Part shown: positions 8,394 to 17,024 of the stretch, piece after piece
Position numbering within the stretch: position 1 is the stretch's first letter
How the letters are laid out: each line of letters begins with the position of its first letter
NCBI GenBank assembly: GCA_002011035.2
Contig: MTLY02000001.1
Location: 127,342 to 191,341 of the forward strand
Direction: 5' to 3'
Origin: Candidatus Hecatella orcuttiae
Lineage (GTDB): Archaea; Thermoproteota; Bathyarchaeia; Hecatellales; Hecatellaceae
DNA: 64,000 nucleotides
Program-made: the position numbers and the translations under genes
The notes under the pieces: model-generated
What the model was told of the DNA's origin: nothing
Seen by the model: only the letters and a program-made list of their open reading frames with translations
The model's database searches: none

Positions 8394-9488
8394 TTAGACG
8401 ATAAGTTTCTCCGTCTTTCGGTCGTAGACGTGTATCTTGGCGATATCGATCTTAGCCCATACCTTTTCTCCAAGAGAGGCTTTAAAGGTCGGAGGACATA
8501 CACTTTTCACTATTTGTCCGCCAACCGTAAGGTCGACGATGGTTTCGGTTCCTAAGGGTTCCACAGCATAAACCTCCGTTTCAAAGGAATCATCGCCGAG
8601 CCGTTGCTTAGACACGGAAATGTTTTGCGGTCTCACGGCTAGGATGAGGTCAGAGGTATTCCCGTGTTCTTTCACAAGGGCCGCTACATCACTGGGTAGA
8701 CTTAGGGAAAACTCGGAGGTCTTCAACTTCGTCTTTTCTTTCTCTTCCATCAAGCTACAGTGGAAGAAGTTCATAGGCGGGCTGCCGATAAACCCCGCGA
8801 CAAAGGTATCCGCTGGCTTGTCGAAAATTCGAATAGGCTCATCCAGCTGCGCCACTTTTCCCTTGTTCATGATGGCTATTCTATCCGCCATGGTCATGGC
8901 CTCCACTTGGTCGTGAGTTACGTAGATAGTGGTAGTCTTCAAAGTCTTCTGTAACCTGATGAGCTCCGCCCTCATAGCAACCCTAAGCTTTGCATCGATG
9001 TTAGAAAGAGGCTCGTCTAGGAGGAAGGCCTTAGGATTTCTTACGATGGCCCTAGCCAATGCAACCCGTTGTCTTTCACCGCCGCTCAGCTCGTAGGGCT
9101 TTCTGTCGAGCAAGGATTCTATGCCGAGCATTTGCGCTGCTTCCATAACTTGCTTCCTGATTTTGTCGCTGGGAACCTTTCGCACCATAAGAGGGAAGGC
9201 AATGTTACGGTAGGCAGTCATGTGGGGGTAGAGGGCGTAGCTTTGGAAAACCATGGCTACATCTCTTTTCTCCGGAGGGACCTCATCGACTTTCTCATCG
9301 TCAAAATAGACGCTCCCTTGGTCTTGCCTTTCTAAACCTGCAATGATGTTGAGTGTTGTGCTTTTTCCACAGCCTGACGGCCCTAAAAGGACAAAGAATT
9401 CTTTATCCTTAATCTCTAAACTTATATTGTTAACAGCTATAACGTTTCCGAATCTTTTAACGACATTTTCTATTGTAATTTTGACCAT
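8394..9488 (-). CDS. Sugar ABC transporter ATP-binding protein (MalK/UgpC family)
   Basis: A 364-residue ATPase with Walker A GPSGCGKST, signature LSGGERQRVALARA, Walker B AFLLDEPLSNID and the switch His in TIYVTHDQ. The C-terminal third is the TOBE/MalK regulatory domain (about 240-364), which separates this class from two-component importers. It is convergent with the permease operon rather than part of it, so expression can be independent. It may serve more than one sugar importer in the cell. Confidence 0.94.
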   Translation of the reverse strand: MVKITIENVVKRFGNVIAVNNISLEIKDKEFFVLLGPSGCGKSTTLNIIAGLERQDQGSVYFDDEKVDEVPPEKRDVAMVFQSYALYPHMTAYRNIAFPLMVRKVPSDKIRKQVMEAAQMLGIESLLDRKPYELSGGERQRVALARAIVRNPKAFLLDEPLSNIDAKLRVAMRAELIRLQKTLKTTTIYVTHDQVEAMTMADRIAIMNKGKVAQLDEPIRIFDKPADTFVAGFIGSPPMNFFHCSLMEEKEKTKLKTSEFSLSLPSDVAALVKEHGNTSDLILAVRPQNISVSKQRLGDDSFETEVYAVEPLGTETIVDLTVGGQIVKSVCPPTFKASLGEKVWAKIDIAKIHVYDRKTEKLIV

Positions 9489-9576
9489 ATGAACTCACTC
9501 GGTTTTAGCGCTCCAAGGGCCTTCTAGCAATAAGTTCTATCGGTCTGAAATATTAGTCTTTCTTCTTCTATATAAC

Positions 9577-10056
9577 TTAAAATGCAGAGTAGGCCGAGGG
9601 ATTTCTTTCCATGTACCTTTTTATATTCATCAGCCATTCTTCCGTTTTCTTTTTTATTTTCTTATTCACCCACAACCAGTCTGCTACAGTACCTAAAATC
9701 CAGCCCGGCAGGTCATATTCCAAGGTTCTGGTAAGTCTAGTTCCAACAGATATGGGTTCCAACGTCCATTTGCTTACCTTAAAATTGAAGCCTGATGTAG
9801 ACTTGGTATGATAAAGTCGATTTTCCACGAGGCCTACAACTTCCGCTGTCCATAACACCCTCCTCAGTTTTCCCCTTCTAGCTGAGACGCGATATTTCGT
9901 CCCAACTCGTACCGGGCCATCGGTTAACTTTTCCACGTGGAACTCCCACTTCAACGGTAACGGAACAAGGCTTAACATTTTCTTCTCATCCTTAACCAGC
10001 GAAAACACATCCTCCGCCAAGGCGGCAATCTCAATCGACAGTTTGACGAAGCCCAT
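9577..10056 (-). CDS. SRPBCC (START-like) family protein
   Basis: A 159-residue protein resembling polyketide-cyclase/START-like ligand-binding proteins. It has the N-terminal pattern of a beta strand followed by DVFSLVKDEKKML, central antiparallel strands, and a long C-terminal helix (KIKKKTEEWLMNIKRYMER). The family holds a hydrophobic ligand in a deep cavity; the function here is unknown. It stands alone between the ABC ATPase and the pilus operon. Confidence 0.75.
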   Translation of the reverse strand: MGFVKLSIEIAALAEDVFSLVKDEKKMLSLVPLPLKWEFHVEKLTDGPVRVGTKYRVSARRGKLRRVLWTAEVVGLVENRLYHTKSTSGFNFKVSKWTLEPISVGTRLTRTLEYDLPGWILGTVADWLWVNKKIKKKTEEWLMNIKRYMERNPSAYSAF

Positions 10057-10196
10057 AGCTTCCTCTCTACCAAGAAGAGAGAGCCTACCATTGAAAAAAG
10101 TTCGCAGTGTACATCCCAGTGCCTTTATACAGGTGTTTGCATGCGGCTAACTCGAGACATCCATTAGCTGAGGGGCGAGTAGTTCCGCTATGTCTT

Positions 10197-11141
10197 TTAG
10201 AGGAAGCTGAAAACGGTGAAGCTTATAGTACAAAGTATGGTTGAATGGAGGAAGCCGTTCTTGATGGAGCCGGTGCTCATTTTTCCTCCAGCCAGCCCTG
10301 AGAAGACACCTTCCACCATCGTCATGTAAAAGAAGATGGGGGTTATGATTTCCTTTGAAGCTATGGGTGCGCCGAATCCGCCGAAGGACTCCATGCCAGC
10401 TAAGCCGGGGATTCCCAAGGAGACATTGAAGAATTGTGTTGAGAGGAAGTAGGCAGTTATGAGGAAAACGAAGAATGAGATGTATATTACCCCTATATAT
10501 GGCTTCATCTGCATCATCCTTTTCCTCTCTTGTTTTTGAATCTCCCTGATGTGGCGGGCGATGGTTTCGATGCTTTCTTGAATGTCTCCTCCAGTTCGGC
10601 TGGCAGCCTGTATCATGAAGGCGGTGCGTCTAGCTAGAGGTGTGTCGCATCGTTCAGCAAACATTTGAAGCGCCTTGTCGAAAGGAACCCTCCAAGAAAG
10701 TTGAGCCACCAATTTTTTCAGCTCTCTAGTCAAAGGACCGTAGTTATGTTCTGTGGAGACTTCTATGGCTCTTATGAGGGTCATGCCCACGGAGCCTGCT
10801 TCCGCTATCTCCTGCAACAGGGTGGGTAGGTTGTTATCTATGGCGTTTTTACGTTTGCTTTCGCGATGAAAGTAGATGGACGGAGGGATGAAAGCTGAGA
10901 TCACTCCAAGGGCGATGAAGCGGTCTAGGGTTAGGGAAGCCGTATGCCCAAAAAGGGTTAGCGAAGGAGGATTGTGAGCTGTGAGAATCCCCATCAGAAA
11001 GTTTAGTGTAAACCAGGAACTAGAGAGGCTTAACATCATCCATATTGCTCTGCGCTTCGGTTTTCTCCCAGAAAACTTAGCAGGCTTATCTGCTGATTTT
11101 CTCGCCTTCAGTTTCCAGAAAGGGTTTAGGTTTATTCTCAT
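10197..11141 (-). CDS. Type II secretion/pilus platform protein (TadC/GspF-like)
   Basis: A 314-residue polytopic membrane protein with the T2SSF domain. A cytoplasmic helical stretch (LLQEIAEAGSVGMTLIRAIE, about 106-125, through the RTGGDIQESI region) is followed by C-terminal membrane segments. It is the second of two tandem platform genes (8-bp gap), an arrangement common in archaeal type IV pilus operons where two TadC-like proteins form the base on which the ATPase acts. It is the last gene of the operon. Confidence 0.88.
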   Translation of the reverse strand: MRINLNPFWKLKARKSADKPAKFSGRKPKRRAIWMMLSLSSSWFTLNFLMGILTAHNPPSLTLFGHTASLTLDRFIALGVISAFIPPSIYFHRESKRKNAIDNNLPTLLQEIAEAGSVGMTLIRAIEVSTEHNYGPLTRELKKLVAQLSWRVPFDKALQMFAERCDTPLARRTAFMIQAASRTGGDIQESIETIARHIREIQKQERKRMMQMKPYIGVIYISFFVFLITAYFLSTQFFNVSLGIPGLAGMESFGGFGAPIASKEIITPIFFYMTMVEGVFSGLAGGKMSTGSIKNGFLHSTILCTISFTVFSFL

Positions 11142-11148
11142 TAGCAGT

Positions 11149-12063
11149 TCACCCCTTCGGCTGAATGATGTCTATGAGAAGAATGTAGAAAGCCGCCAGC
11201 ACGGGAATGATCAAAAAAGTTAGGAGGTACATAAGTTGGACGAGGTCGAATCCGGCCAGCGACCCTCCTATGGAAGCCATGATGGAGAGCATTATTATTG
11301 CAAGAAGAGGAAAAGCCGTAAACAGGAGCACATAGGTCTCGGCTAGCATCCCCAAAACATTGAGAAACTGCTGTATTCCCATGTTTCTCCAAGCCAGAAG
11401 CTGCTTGGTCACCGTCAGGAAAAACTTCTTGACGTCGCCCCCGGTTCGAATGGTGGAGGCAAGCCCCTTCAACAGATTCATATACAAGGGGGAGGGCGCC
11501 CTTTCCGCTTCATGCTCCAAAGCCGAAAGGATATTGTAGCCCAATAGATCCATCTTTCCGATGATGGACCTCATTTCCTCGGATAAAAGTATGTCAGGGT
11601 CAGCGTTCGCAGCGGAACGTATGATCTTCTCAGGAGGGACACCGGCGCAGGACAACACAGACATGTAGCTTGCAGTGATGGGGAGAAACTGTTCCACCCG
11701 TCTTTTACGCGCATTGGCATTGAGAGACGGCAACTCATACAGAAGTAGAAAGACGCAAACGCCGATGACGAAAGGCCCTAAGAAGACAACTGCAAAGGAG
11801 GCACCTTGAAAGGGGAGCAGAACCTGCAAGAGGGAAGGCGCTAGAAGGTTGAGGGTGAAGAAAACTCCGAAGCTTCCTACCACCGACAAGAAGGTGAGGA
11901 AGAATATCTGGCAGAGATATGCCTTAAAGCTTACTTTCATATCAGCTCGGGCTAGATCCAGTTTAAGTTTGTTGAACAAAGGGTAGATTGGGCTAAGTTT
12001 CTTTCCCAGAAGCTTGTAGCTGAAGTATGGAAGAGATCGGCTGATTCTTCCATGGGCTTTCAC
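11149..12063 (-). CDS. Type II secretion/pilus platform protein (TadB/TadC-like)
   Basis: A 304-residue membrane platform protein with the T2SSF cytoplasmic domain, including the RTGGDVKKFF motif shared with the downstream paralogue (RTGGDIQESI). Membrane segments lie near residues 50-110 and at the C-terminus. The ATG overlaps the stop codon of the ATPase gene by 4 bp, indicating translational coupling. With the downstream protein it would form the inner-membrane core of the pilus machine. Confidence 0.88.
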   Translation of the reverse strand: MKAHGRISRSLPYFSYKLLGKKLSPIYPLFNKLKLDLARADMKVSFKAYLCQIFFLTFLSVVGSFGVFFTLNLLAPSLLQVLLPFQGASFAVVFLGPFVIGVCVFLLLYELPSLNANARKRRVEQFLPITASYMSVLSCAGVPPEKIIRSAANADPDILLSEEMRSIIGKMDLLGYNILSALEHEAERAPSPLYMNLLKGLASTIRTGGDVKKFFLTVTKQLLAWRNMGIQQFLNVLGMLAETYVLLFTAFPLLAIIMLSIMASIGGSLAGFDLVQLMYLLTFLIIPVLAAFYILLIDIIQPKG

Positions 12064-13832
12064 TGAGCCTTCTCCCCCCTTTCTATCTTTTTCATCAGCA
12101 TAGAAGGATTCAAGTAGTAGGATCGGATGATCTCCACCACGTCCTTGTAGTTGTTAACGCGGTTTTTCACCATCCATTCGAGGACTTTCCGCCTGTTCTC
12201 TAACTCGCGTTCTATCTGCTCGTAGCTCATCCCCCTTTCATTCACAAGCCTGTCGAGAAAGTCGCTTCGCCCGGAGTAAACATGAGAGTCGGTTCTAGGA
12301 TTCCATGTGAAAATGTCGCGGGTTATGATCTCCTTGGACACAGGGTCTAAGCCTAGGATCTCTGTAACCTTGATTATTCTTCTGACGGATTTGCCCCCTA
12401 AGTTAACTCTTGCCTGAACGACGATGAACCCCAGCGTCGCTATCAGCGACCTCGGTATGTTCATTGGCTCACTCTCCAGCCGGTGCACCGCCGCCTCAAC
12501 AGAGTCCGCATGTAAGGTTGAAAGACCGCCGTGGCCTGTTGCCACCGCTTGGGCTAAAGTGTAAGCCTCCGAGCCTCTGACCTCCCCTACGATGAGGTAG
12601 TCGGGCCTCTGCCTCATGGCGTTTTTCAACAAGTCGAAGAGAGTTATCTCCGACTGTCTGCCGCTTACACCAAATCCTGTTCTCACAACGGAGGGAAGCC
12701 AGTTTTCATGGGGCAGCTGCAGTTCCGCTGTGTCCTCTATGGAGATGATTTTTAAGGTCGGCTTTATGAACATGGATAACATGTTGATGGTAGTAGTTTT
12801 ACCTGAGGCTGTTCCTCCAGCTACTAGGATCGACGCCCTGTTCTCTATGACGTACCAGAACCAAGCAGCAAGCTCAGCTGATAAGGTGTTGCTGAGGATG
12901 AGGTCTGTTACGGTCAGAGGATTTTCGCGGAATTTTCTTATGGTGAAGGAGGAGCCTCTACGGGTGACTTCCTTCTCGTAGGTTACCTGCAGTCTACTCC
13001 CATCTGGCAGGGTGGCATCCACCACGGGTTGAGCTATAGATACAGCTCTCTTGGTTATGTCCGTCAGCTTCACTACGAATCTGTCCAGCTCTTCCGGTGT
13101 TGAGAACACTACGTTTGTGGGTATGGACTCGTATTTTCTATGCCAGATGTAGACGGGTAATCCGTGGCCGTTGCAAGATATGTCCTCAATGTAAGGGTCT
13201 TGCATGAGAGGGTCGATCTTGTCGTATCGGATGAAATCTCGGAGAATGTAGTACTTTACTTTATCCAAGGTCTCCGGGCTGAGTTTCATGCGATACTTTT
13301 CAACTAGCTTCTCAACCTGATCTATCAAATACTGTTCAGCTTTCTCAACCGATCCTATCTTTCTTACGTCCACATCTAGTTCGTCGATCAAAAGTTCCTT
13401 TATCTCCTCAAGCTGCCACCTTTCCGTTTCCATGAGAGAAGGTTCGATTACCCTGTATTTTATCTGGCCTGAGCTCTCTTTGACTATCTGAACCCGCGCC
13501 AGCCCTCCCTTTAGTTCATACTGCTCTATCAGGGAAACGTTAGGCTCGTTTGGTTCTGGTAGCTCAAGGGGTTCCGTTTTCTTTTTCTGTCTTCTTACTA
13601 CCTCCTTGTATAGCTTTTCGATGGAGCTTTTCCATAAATGATCCGGCATGATGATAACGGCTTCAGATAACTCCTCGGAAGCCAGTACAGCTTTCAGATC
13701 CTTTTTCAGCATCGCCTTTCCATCTTTACCGAATCTCTTTTTGTAGATGGATTCAAGTTCACGGTATAGACTGTCAGCCTTCTTCCCACCCCTCAGAATA
13801 TTCCACTTTCCGAGACTCATCTTCATAACCAT
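12060..13832 (-). CDS. Type II/IV secretion system ATPase (archaeal pilus assembly, TadA/GspE family)
   Basis: A 590-residue hexameric secretion ATPase that drives pilus assembly. It has an N-terminal extension (about 1-200), Walker A GGTASGKTTT, an Asp box around ISIEDTAELQLP, Walker B YLIVGEVRG, and a His box GHGGLSTLHADS. The long N-terminal region and C-terminal helical tail match archaeal pilus ATPases better than bacterial PilB. It overlaps the first platform gene by 4 bp and follows two pilin-like genes. No prepilin peptidase gene is in the window. Confidence 0.92.
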   Translation of the reverse strand: MVMKMSLGKWNILRGGKKADSLYRELESIYKKRFGKDGKAMLKKDLKAVLASEELSEAVIIMPDHLWKSSIEKLYKEVVRRQKKKTEPLELPEPNEPNVSLIEQYELKGGLARVQIVKESSGQIKYRVIEPSLMETERWQLEEIKELLIDELDVDVRKIGSVEKAEQYLIDQVEKLVEKYRMKLSPETLDKVKYYILRDFIRYDKIDPLMQDPYIEDISCNGHGLPVYIWHRKYESIPTNVVFSTPEELDRFVVKLTDITKRAVSIAQPVVDATLPDGSRLQVTYEKEVTRRGSSFTIRKFRENPLTVTDLILSNTLSAELAAWFWYVIENRASILVAGGTASGKTTTINMLSMFIKPTLKIISIEDTAELQLPHENWLPSVVRTGFGVSGRQSEITLFDLLKNAMRQRPDYLIVGEVRGSEAYTLAQAVATGHGGLSTLHADSVEAAVHRLESEPMNIPRSLIATLGFIVVQARVNLGGKSVRRIIKVTEILGLDPVSKEIITRDIFTWNPRTDSHVYSGRSDFLDRLVNERGMSYEQIERELENRRKVLEWMVKNRVNNYKDVVEIIRSYYLNPSMLMKKIERGEKAQ

Positions 13833-13874
13833 CTGCCCTATTCCTCCTGCAGATGAAGATGGAGGGTGATGTTT

Positions 13875-14903
13875 TCAAGTGGTTCTAATGGCGACAAAAG
13901 GTATGGTCACCCCCATCTGCTCCCCGTTAACCTCGTAGTAGAGTCCTATGAAAACGATGTAACGGGTGCTGCTGGAGAGATCACGGGGAGTATCTCCTCC
14001 CATCTCCGTGGCGCTGAACTTAACTATCAGCGGCGGACCACCTGCTTGATAGTCTCCCTGCGCATTGGGCAGCAAAATGTAAGGGTCATTATCTTCATCG
14101 TAGGACACAACACCGGGAGTTCCCCCGGGATAGTCGGTAAGGGGGCTGACGATGAAGAAGGCTTCTGGAACAGGGTTACCGGACTCCTTAAACTCCATGG
14201 CATAGAACACGCTCTGTTTGAGAAGTTTCAACTCATACGGGCCTATGTTGGTGAGTTTCACATACCACACCAAAGGCGTGGCACCCGGGACTACCCACCC
14301 CGGAGCAGGGGTAGTCTGGCTTGGCGAAGTATAATTAACCGAGGTATAGGTTAGGTCGAGCCTGATGGGGCCCAGGTTAACTTGACTTGCCCAAACTGCA
14401 CTTGTCGATCGCTGGTATTCCGCTGTGAAAATTCTTCCTCTTTCGGTGACGAGTTTAACAGTGTAGAGGGCTCCGTCGTTGAGGTTTCGGTCGGTTTTCA
14501 CATGAATTCTTTTCTCCAATTCACCGCTGTCCAGAAAGTTGTTGGTGATGCCGGGGACGGTCGGGGATTCCTGTTCGTCGAGAACTGTCAAAAGGTCGCT
14601 GCTGTTGCTGTAGATGTAGATCCGCGCCACTTTAACTCCGACGCCTCCAACGTTACTGACTACCACATCGAATTCGTAGCCTGCCTCTGAACTGGTGAAG
14701 TTGACGAGGGCCGGGTTTCCAAACTCTAGGTTTTCACTGAACCTTTCAGTGTCCAAGCGGTTCATCTGCTCTGTCACTTCTCTTAATGTCTCTTGCTGAA
14801 CTAACATCCAGAAGATGGCGTTGAGAGATGAAACGGTAATTAACACCACAAAGATGCCGCCGATGACGGTGCTCAAACCTTGCCTGCTCTTGAAGAGCCT
14901 CAC
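13875..14903 (-). CDS. Archaeal pilin-like surface protein, 342 aa
   Basis: The N-terminus is a class III (prepilin-type) signal: short, basic (RLFKSRQG), then a hydrophobic LSTVIGGIFVVLITV helix. The remainder is a beta-rich, Thr/Pro/Gly-containing extracellular domain. At 342 residues it is larger than a major pilin, so it may be a minor pilin or tip protein. It sits 14 bp after the smaller pilin gene and just before the ATPase, in the same transcript. The family assignment rests on the N-terminal signal and context. Confidence 0.72.
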   Translation of the reverse strand: MRLFKSRQGLSTVIGGIFVVLITVSSLNAIFWMLVQQETLREVTEQMNRLDTERFSENLEFGNPALVNFTSSEAGYEFDVVVSNVGGVGVKVARIYIYSNSSDLLTVLDEQESPTVPGITNNFLDSGELEKRIHVKTDRNLNDGALYTVKLVTERGRIFTAEYQRSTSAVWASQVNLGPIRLDLTYTSVNYTSPSQTTPAPGWVVPGATPLVWYVKLTNIGPYELKLLKQSVFYAMEFKESGNPVPEAFFIVSPLTDYPGGTPGVVSYDEDNDPYILLPNAQGDYQAGGPPLIVKFSATEMGGDTPRDLSSSTRYIVFIGLYYEVNGEQMGVTIPFVAIRTT

Positions 14904-14917
14904 ATCGGCAGCCTCCT

Positions 14918-15391
14918 CTACCTCGCTTCCCAGTAGACGGTGTAGGTGTTTCCTCTACTTGAGAGAATCTCTATTTCCTTAAGGGCGCTTGGAGAGACTT
15001 TTTCCGTTAACGTGACCTCCAACTTTCCCACCTGGTTCATTCCTAGTTCCAGCGGTAGTTCAGGGGTCGTAACATCTTCCTTCACGCCGTCGACGTAGAC
15101 TTCCTCGATGATGAGGTGGATCGTTCCGATGTTGCGTATGTACAATTCCACTTGGTCGTAGAGGCCGTCATCGTCGCCGTCCACAAACCAGACATGTTCG
15201 ATGATGAAACGTTCTTTGGCTGAGCTACTTCTGTCTGACAGGTAAAAGCTCACTTGGCTTTGGTAGGCTCCGTAGCCTGTTACAGTCCATGCGAAGAGGG
15301 TTGTGCCTACGGCGGCGACCATGGCCATGATCAAAAGGTTTGCCACGATAGTTGAAACAGCTTTGCGGCTTCTGTGGAGCGGTGGATTCAT
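14918..15391 (-). CDS. Archaeal pilin-like protein, about 157 aa
   Basis: It has a prepilin-type N-terminus: a short basic leader (NPPLHRSRKA) followed by VSTIVANLLIMAMVAAVG, then a compact beta-rich domain. I prefer the ATG at 15391 over the in-frame ATG at 15433. GGGAGG sits 6-7 bases before 15391, an AT-rich promoter-like stretch (15443-15455) predicts transcription starting near 15425, and prepilin leaders are normally short. It is the first gene of the five-gene pilus operon and possibly the major subunit. Confidence 0.75.
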   Translation of the reverse strand: MNPPLHRSRKAVSTIVANLLIMAMVAAVGTTLFAWTVTGYGAYQSQVSFYLSDRSSSAKERFIIEHVWFVDGDDDGLYDQVELYIRNIGTIHLIIEEVYVDGVKEDVTTPELPLELGMNQVGKLEVTLTEKVSPSALKEIEILSSRGNTYTVYWEAR

Positions 15392-15489
15392 TTTTAGCCT
15401 CCCCGCACCCTCAACATGTATGTCTATGAGCATATTAATATGCTTTTTTATTTTTAGAAAAATATTCTCAAACAGTTAAAAAGCAAACC

Positions 15490-16023
15490 TTAGGCTTCGC
15501 CCTTAACCTCAAATATCAGAGGAGAAGTTAAGGTTCTCGCTTCAAGCTGACAGCCCAAGAGCTCCTCTAAAAACCCCAGCAAAAGGGTTGAATCAAAAAA
15601 AGGATTCTTCACCACAATAAACTTCTCCCGAAGGCTGAAATCGCCGAAGCCTAAGACACGGAGGCGTTTGAACAAGTTGGGCCAATTCTCCCTTTTTGTC
15701 GTGTCCATGCCTTGGTCGACTTGGGTGGTGTGGCGGAAGGAAGAACCTATCCTTCTTCCAGCTTCCCGCCATTTTTCCTTGGGAATGAACTCTGCGAGGA
15801 TGTTGACGGTGTCCCGGCTTACGAAGGCTACGCGGCTGCTTCCGTGATAATACTCTCCTGGGTATTTCCAGTCGTAGATGGCCATACTGCGGTAGATGTC
15901 AAACATCTTGGAGATGAACGGCTTTATTCCGGGCTCCTTTCCTTCCGCTATCAGTTTTTCTAGAAATTCCCGGTCGCCTTTTTCAAGAATGATAGTGGTT
16001 CTTTTGCTTCGCTCTTCTCTCAT
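15490..16023 (-). CDS. Putative ribbon-helix-helix-like regulator, 177 aa
   Basis: I do not recognise the whole protein. The first 45 residues (RTTIILEKGDREFLEKL then KPFISKMFDIY) have the spacing of a ribbon-helix-helix DNA-binding domain. The remaining 130 residues form an uncharacterised alpha/beta domain with the conserved-looking WKYPGEYYHGSSRVAF and GFGDFSLREKF. It lies directly upstream of the pilus operon on the same strand, so it may control it or act as an adaptor. The DNA-binding call is inference from a short motif. Confidence 0.55.
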   Translation of the reverse strand: MREERSKRTTIILEKGDREFLEKLIAEGKEPGIKPFISKMFDIYRSMAIYDWKYPGEYYHGSSRVAFVSRDTVNILAEFIPKEKWREAGRRIGSSFRHTTQVDQGMDTTKRENWPNLFKRLRVLGFGDFSLREKFIVVKNPFFDSTLLLGFLEELLGCQLEARTLTSPLIFEVKGEA

Positions 16024-16232
16024 GGTGGACCACTGGATAGCCGGAGGTCATAGGTAAGCATACATAGGCATAATATCAAATGCCTTCCACCTAAATATCC
16101 TTTTCTTCCTTCAGAAACTTCCCTGCCGACTAAGCTCTCAAGGTAGCTCTGTTCAGCTTAACAGAAAACATTAGAAAGAAGACTGATAATAATAAGAGCT
16201 AGAATTTTAAGCCATGTCCAAGGCGCCTCAAA

Positions 16233-17015
16233 ATGGCTGAAGAATGGAGACTGGTCGACGCGGAGTTTCCAGATCCTCGCAAGAATCTAGCCCTTGAAGA
16301 AACCCTTCTGCGAGCGCTCCAAGAAAACCCAGAAGCCTCTAATACCCTTAGGCTTTGGCGGAATCCGAAGGCAGTGGTTGTGGGGCGCTTCCAGAAAGTC
16401 CCATGGGAAGTGAACGTTAAACTGTGCAGGAGGCTCAGCGTCCCTATCCTCCGGAGGTGCAGCGGAGGCGGGGCTGTATACCATGACCCAAATAACCTTA
16501 ATTGGTCTCTTTTCATGAGGCTTAAAAAAGACCCTTTGGCAGCTGAGCCGGTGACAAGTTTCTTCAAACTTGCCGGCGAATGTGTTATCCGAGGGTTGAA
16601 GCGCCTTCACCTTGAGGCCTTCTTCAAGCCGCCCAACACCATCGCCGTGGCTGATGGGAAAATATCCGGCATGGCCATGTGCATCAGAAAAAATACGCTT
16701 CTTTGCCATGGAACTCTCCTAGTCGCCACAGACCTTCAAACCTTGCAAGACATATTACAGCCCAAGAAAAATGTTTCTGAGGGGGAAAAGCCGTTTACGA
16801 GAAGCAGAAGGGAAAAAGTGACTTCCCTCGAAAAAATTCTAGGGAAACCTCCCTCCATGGTAGAGGTTAGAGAAGCGTTGAGGAAAGGCGTTGAGGAAAC
16901 CTTAGGCGTCAGGGTGAAGAAAGGCGATCTGACCGCTTGGGAGAGAGAAGCTTTGGAGAAAATCTGGAGGGAAAAATATTCCACGGACTCTTGGAACCTT
17001 TCCACGCCGGGTTGA
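16233..17015 (+). CDS. lplA: Lipoate--protein ligase family protein (catalytic domain)
   Basis: A 260-residue BPL/LplA-fold enzyme that attaches lipoate, or transfers octanoate, to the lipoyl lysine of E2 or GcvH. The motif RRCSGGGAVYHD (lipoate-binding loop) and the catalytic-lysine segment DGKISGMAM are clear. It ends around SWNLSTPG without the C-terminal accessory domain of bacterial LplA, as in Thermoplasma, where a separate LplB is needed. No lplB-like gene is in the window. It is convergent with, and 10 bp from, the E2 gene carrying the probable target lysine. Confidence 0.88.
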   Translation: MAEEWRLVDAEFPDPRKNLALEETLLRALQENPEASNTLRLWRNPKAVVVGRFQKVPWEVNVKLCRRLSVPILRRCSGGGAVYHDPNNLNWSLFMRLKKDPLAAEPVTSFFKLAGECVIRGLKRLHLEAFFKPPNTIAVADGKISGMAMCIRKNTLLCHGTLLVATDLQTLQDILQPKKNVSEGEKPFTRSRREKVTSLEKILGKPPSMVEVREALRKGVEETLGVRVKKGDLTAWEREALEKIWREKYSTDSWNLSTPG

Positions 17016-17024
17016 CGGGGTCCT

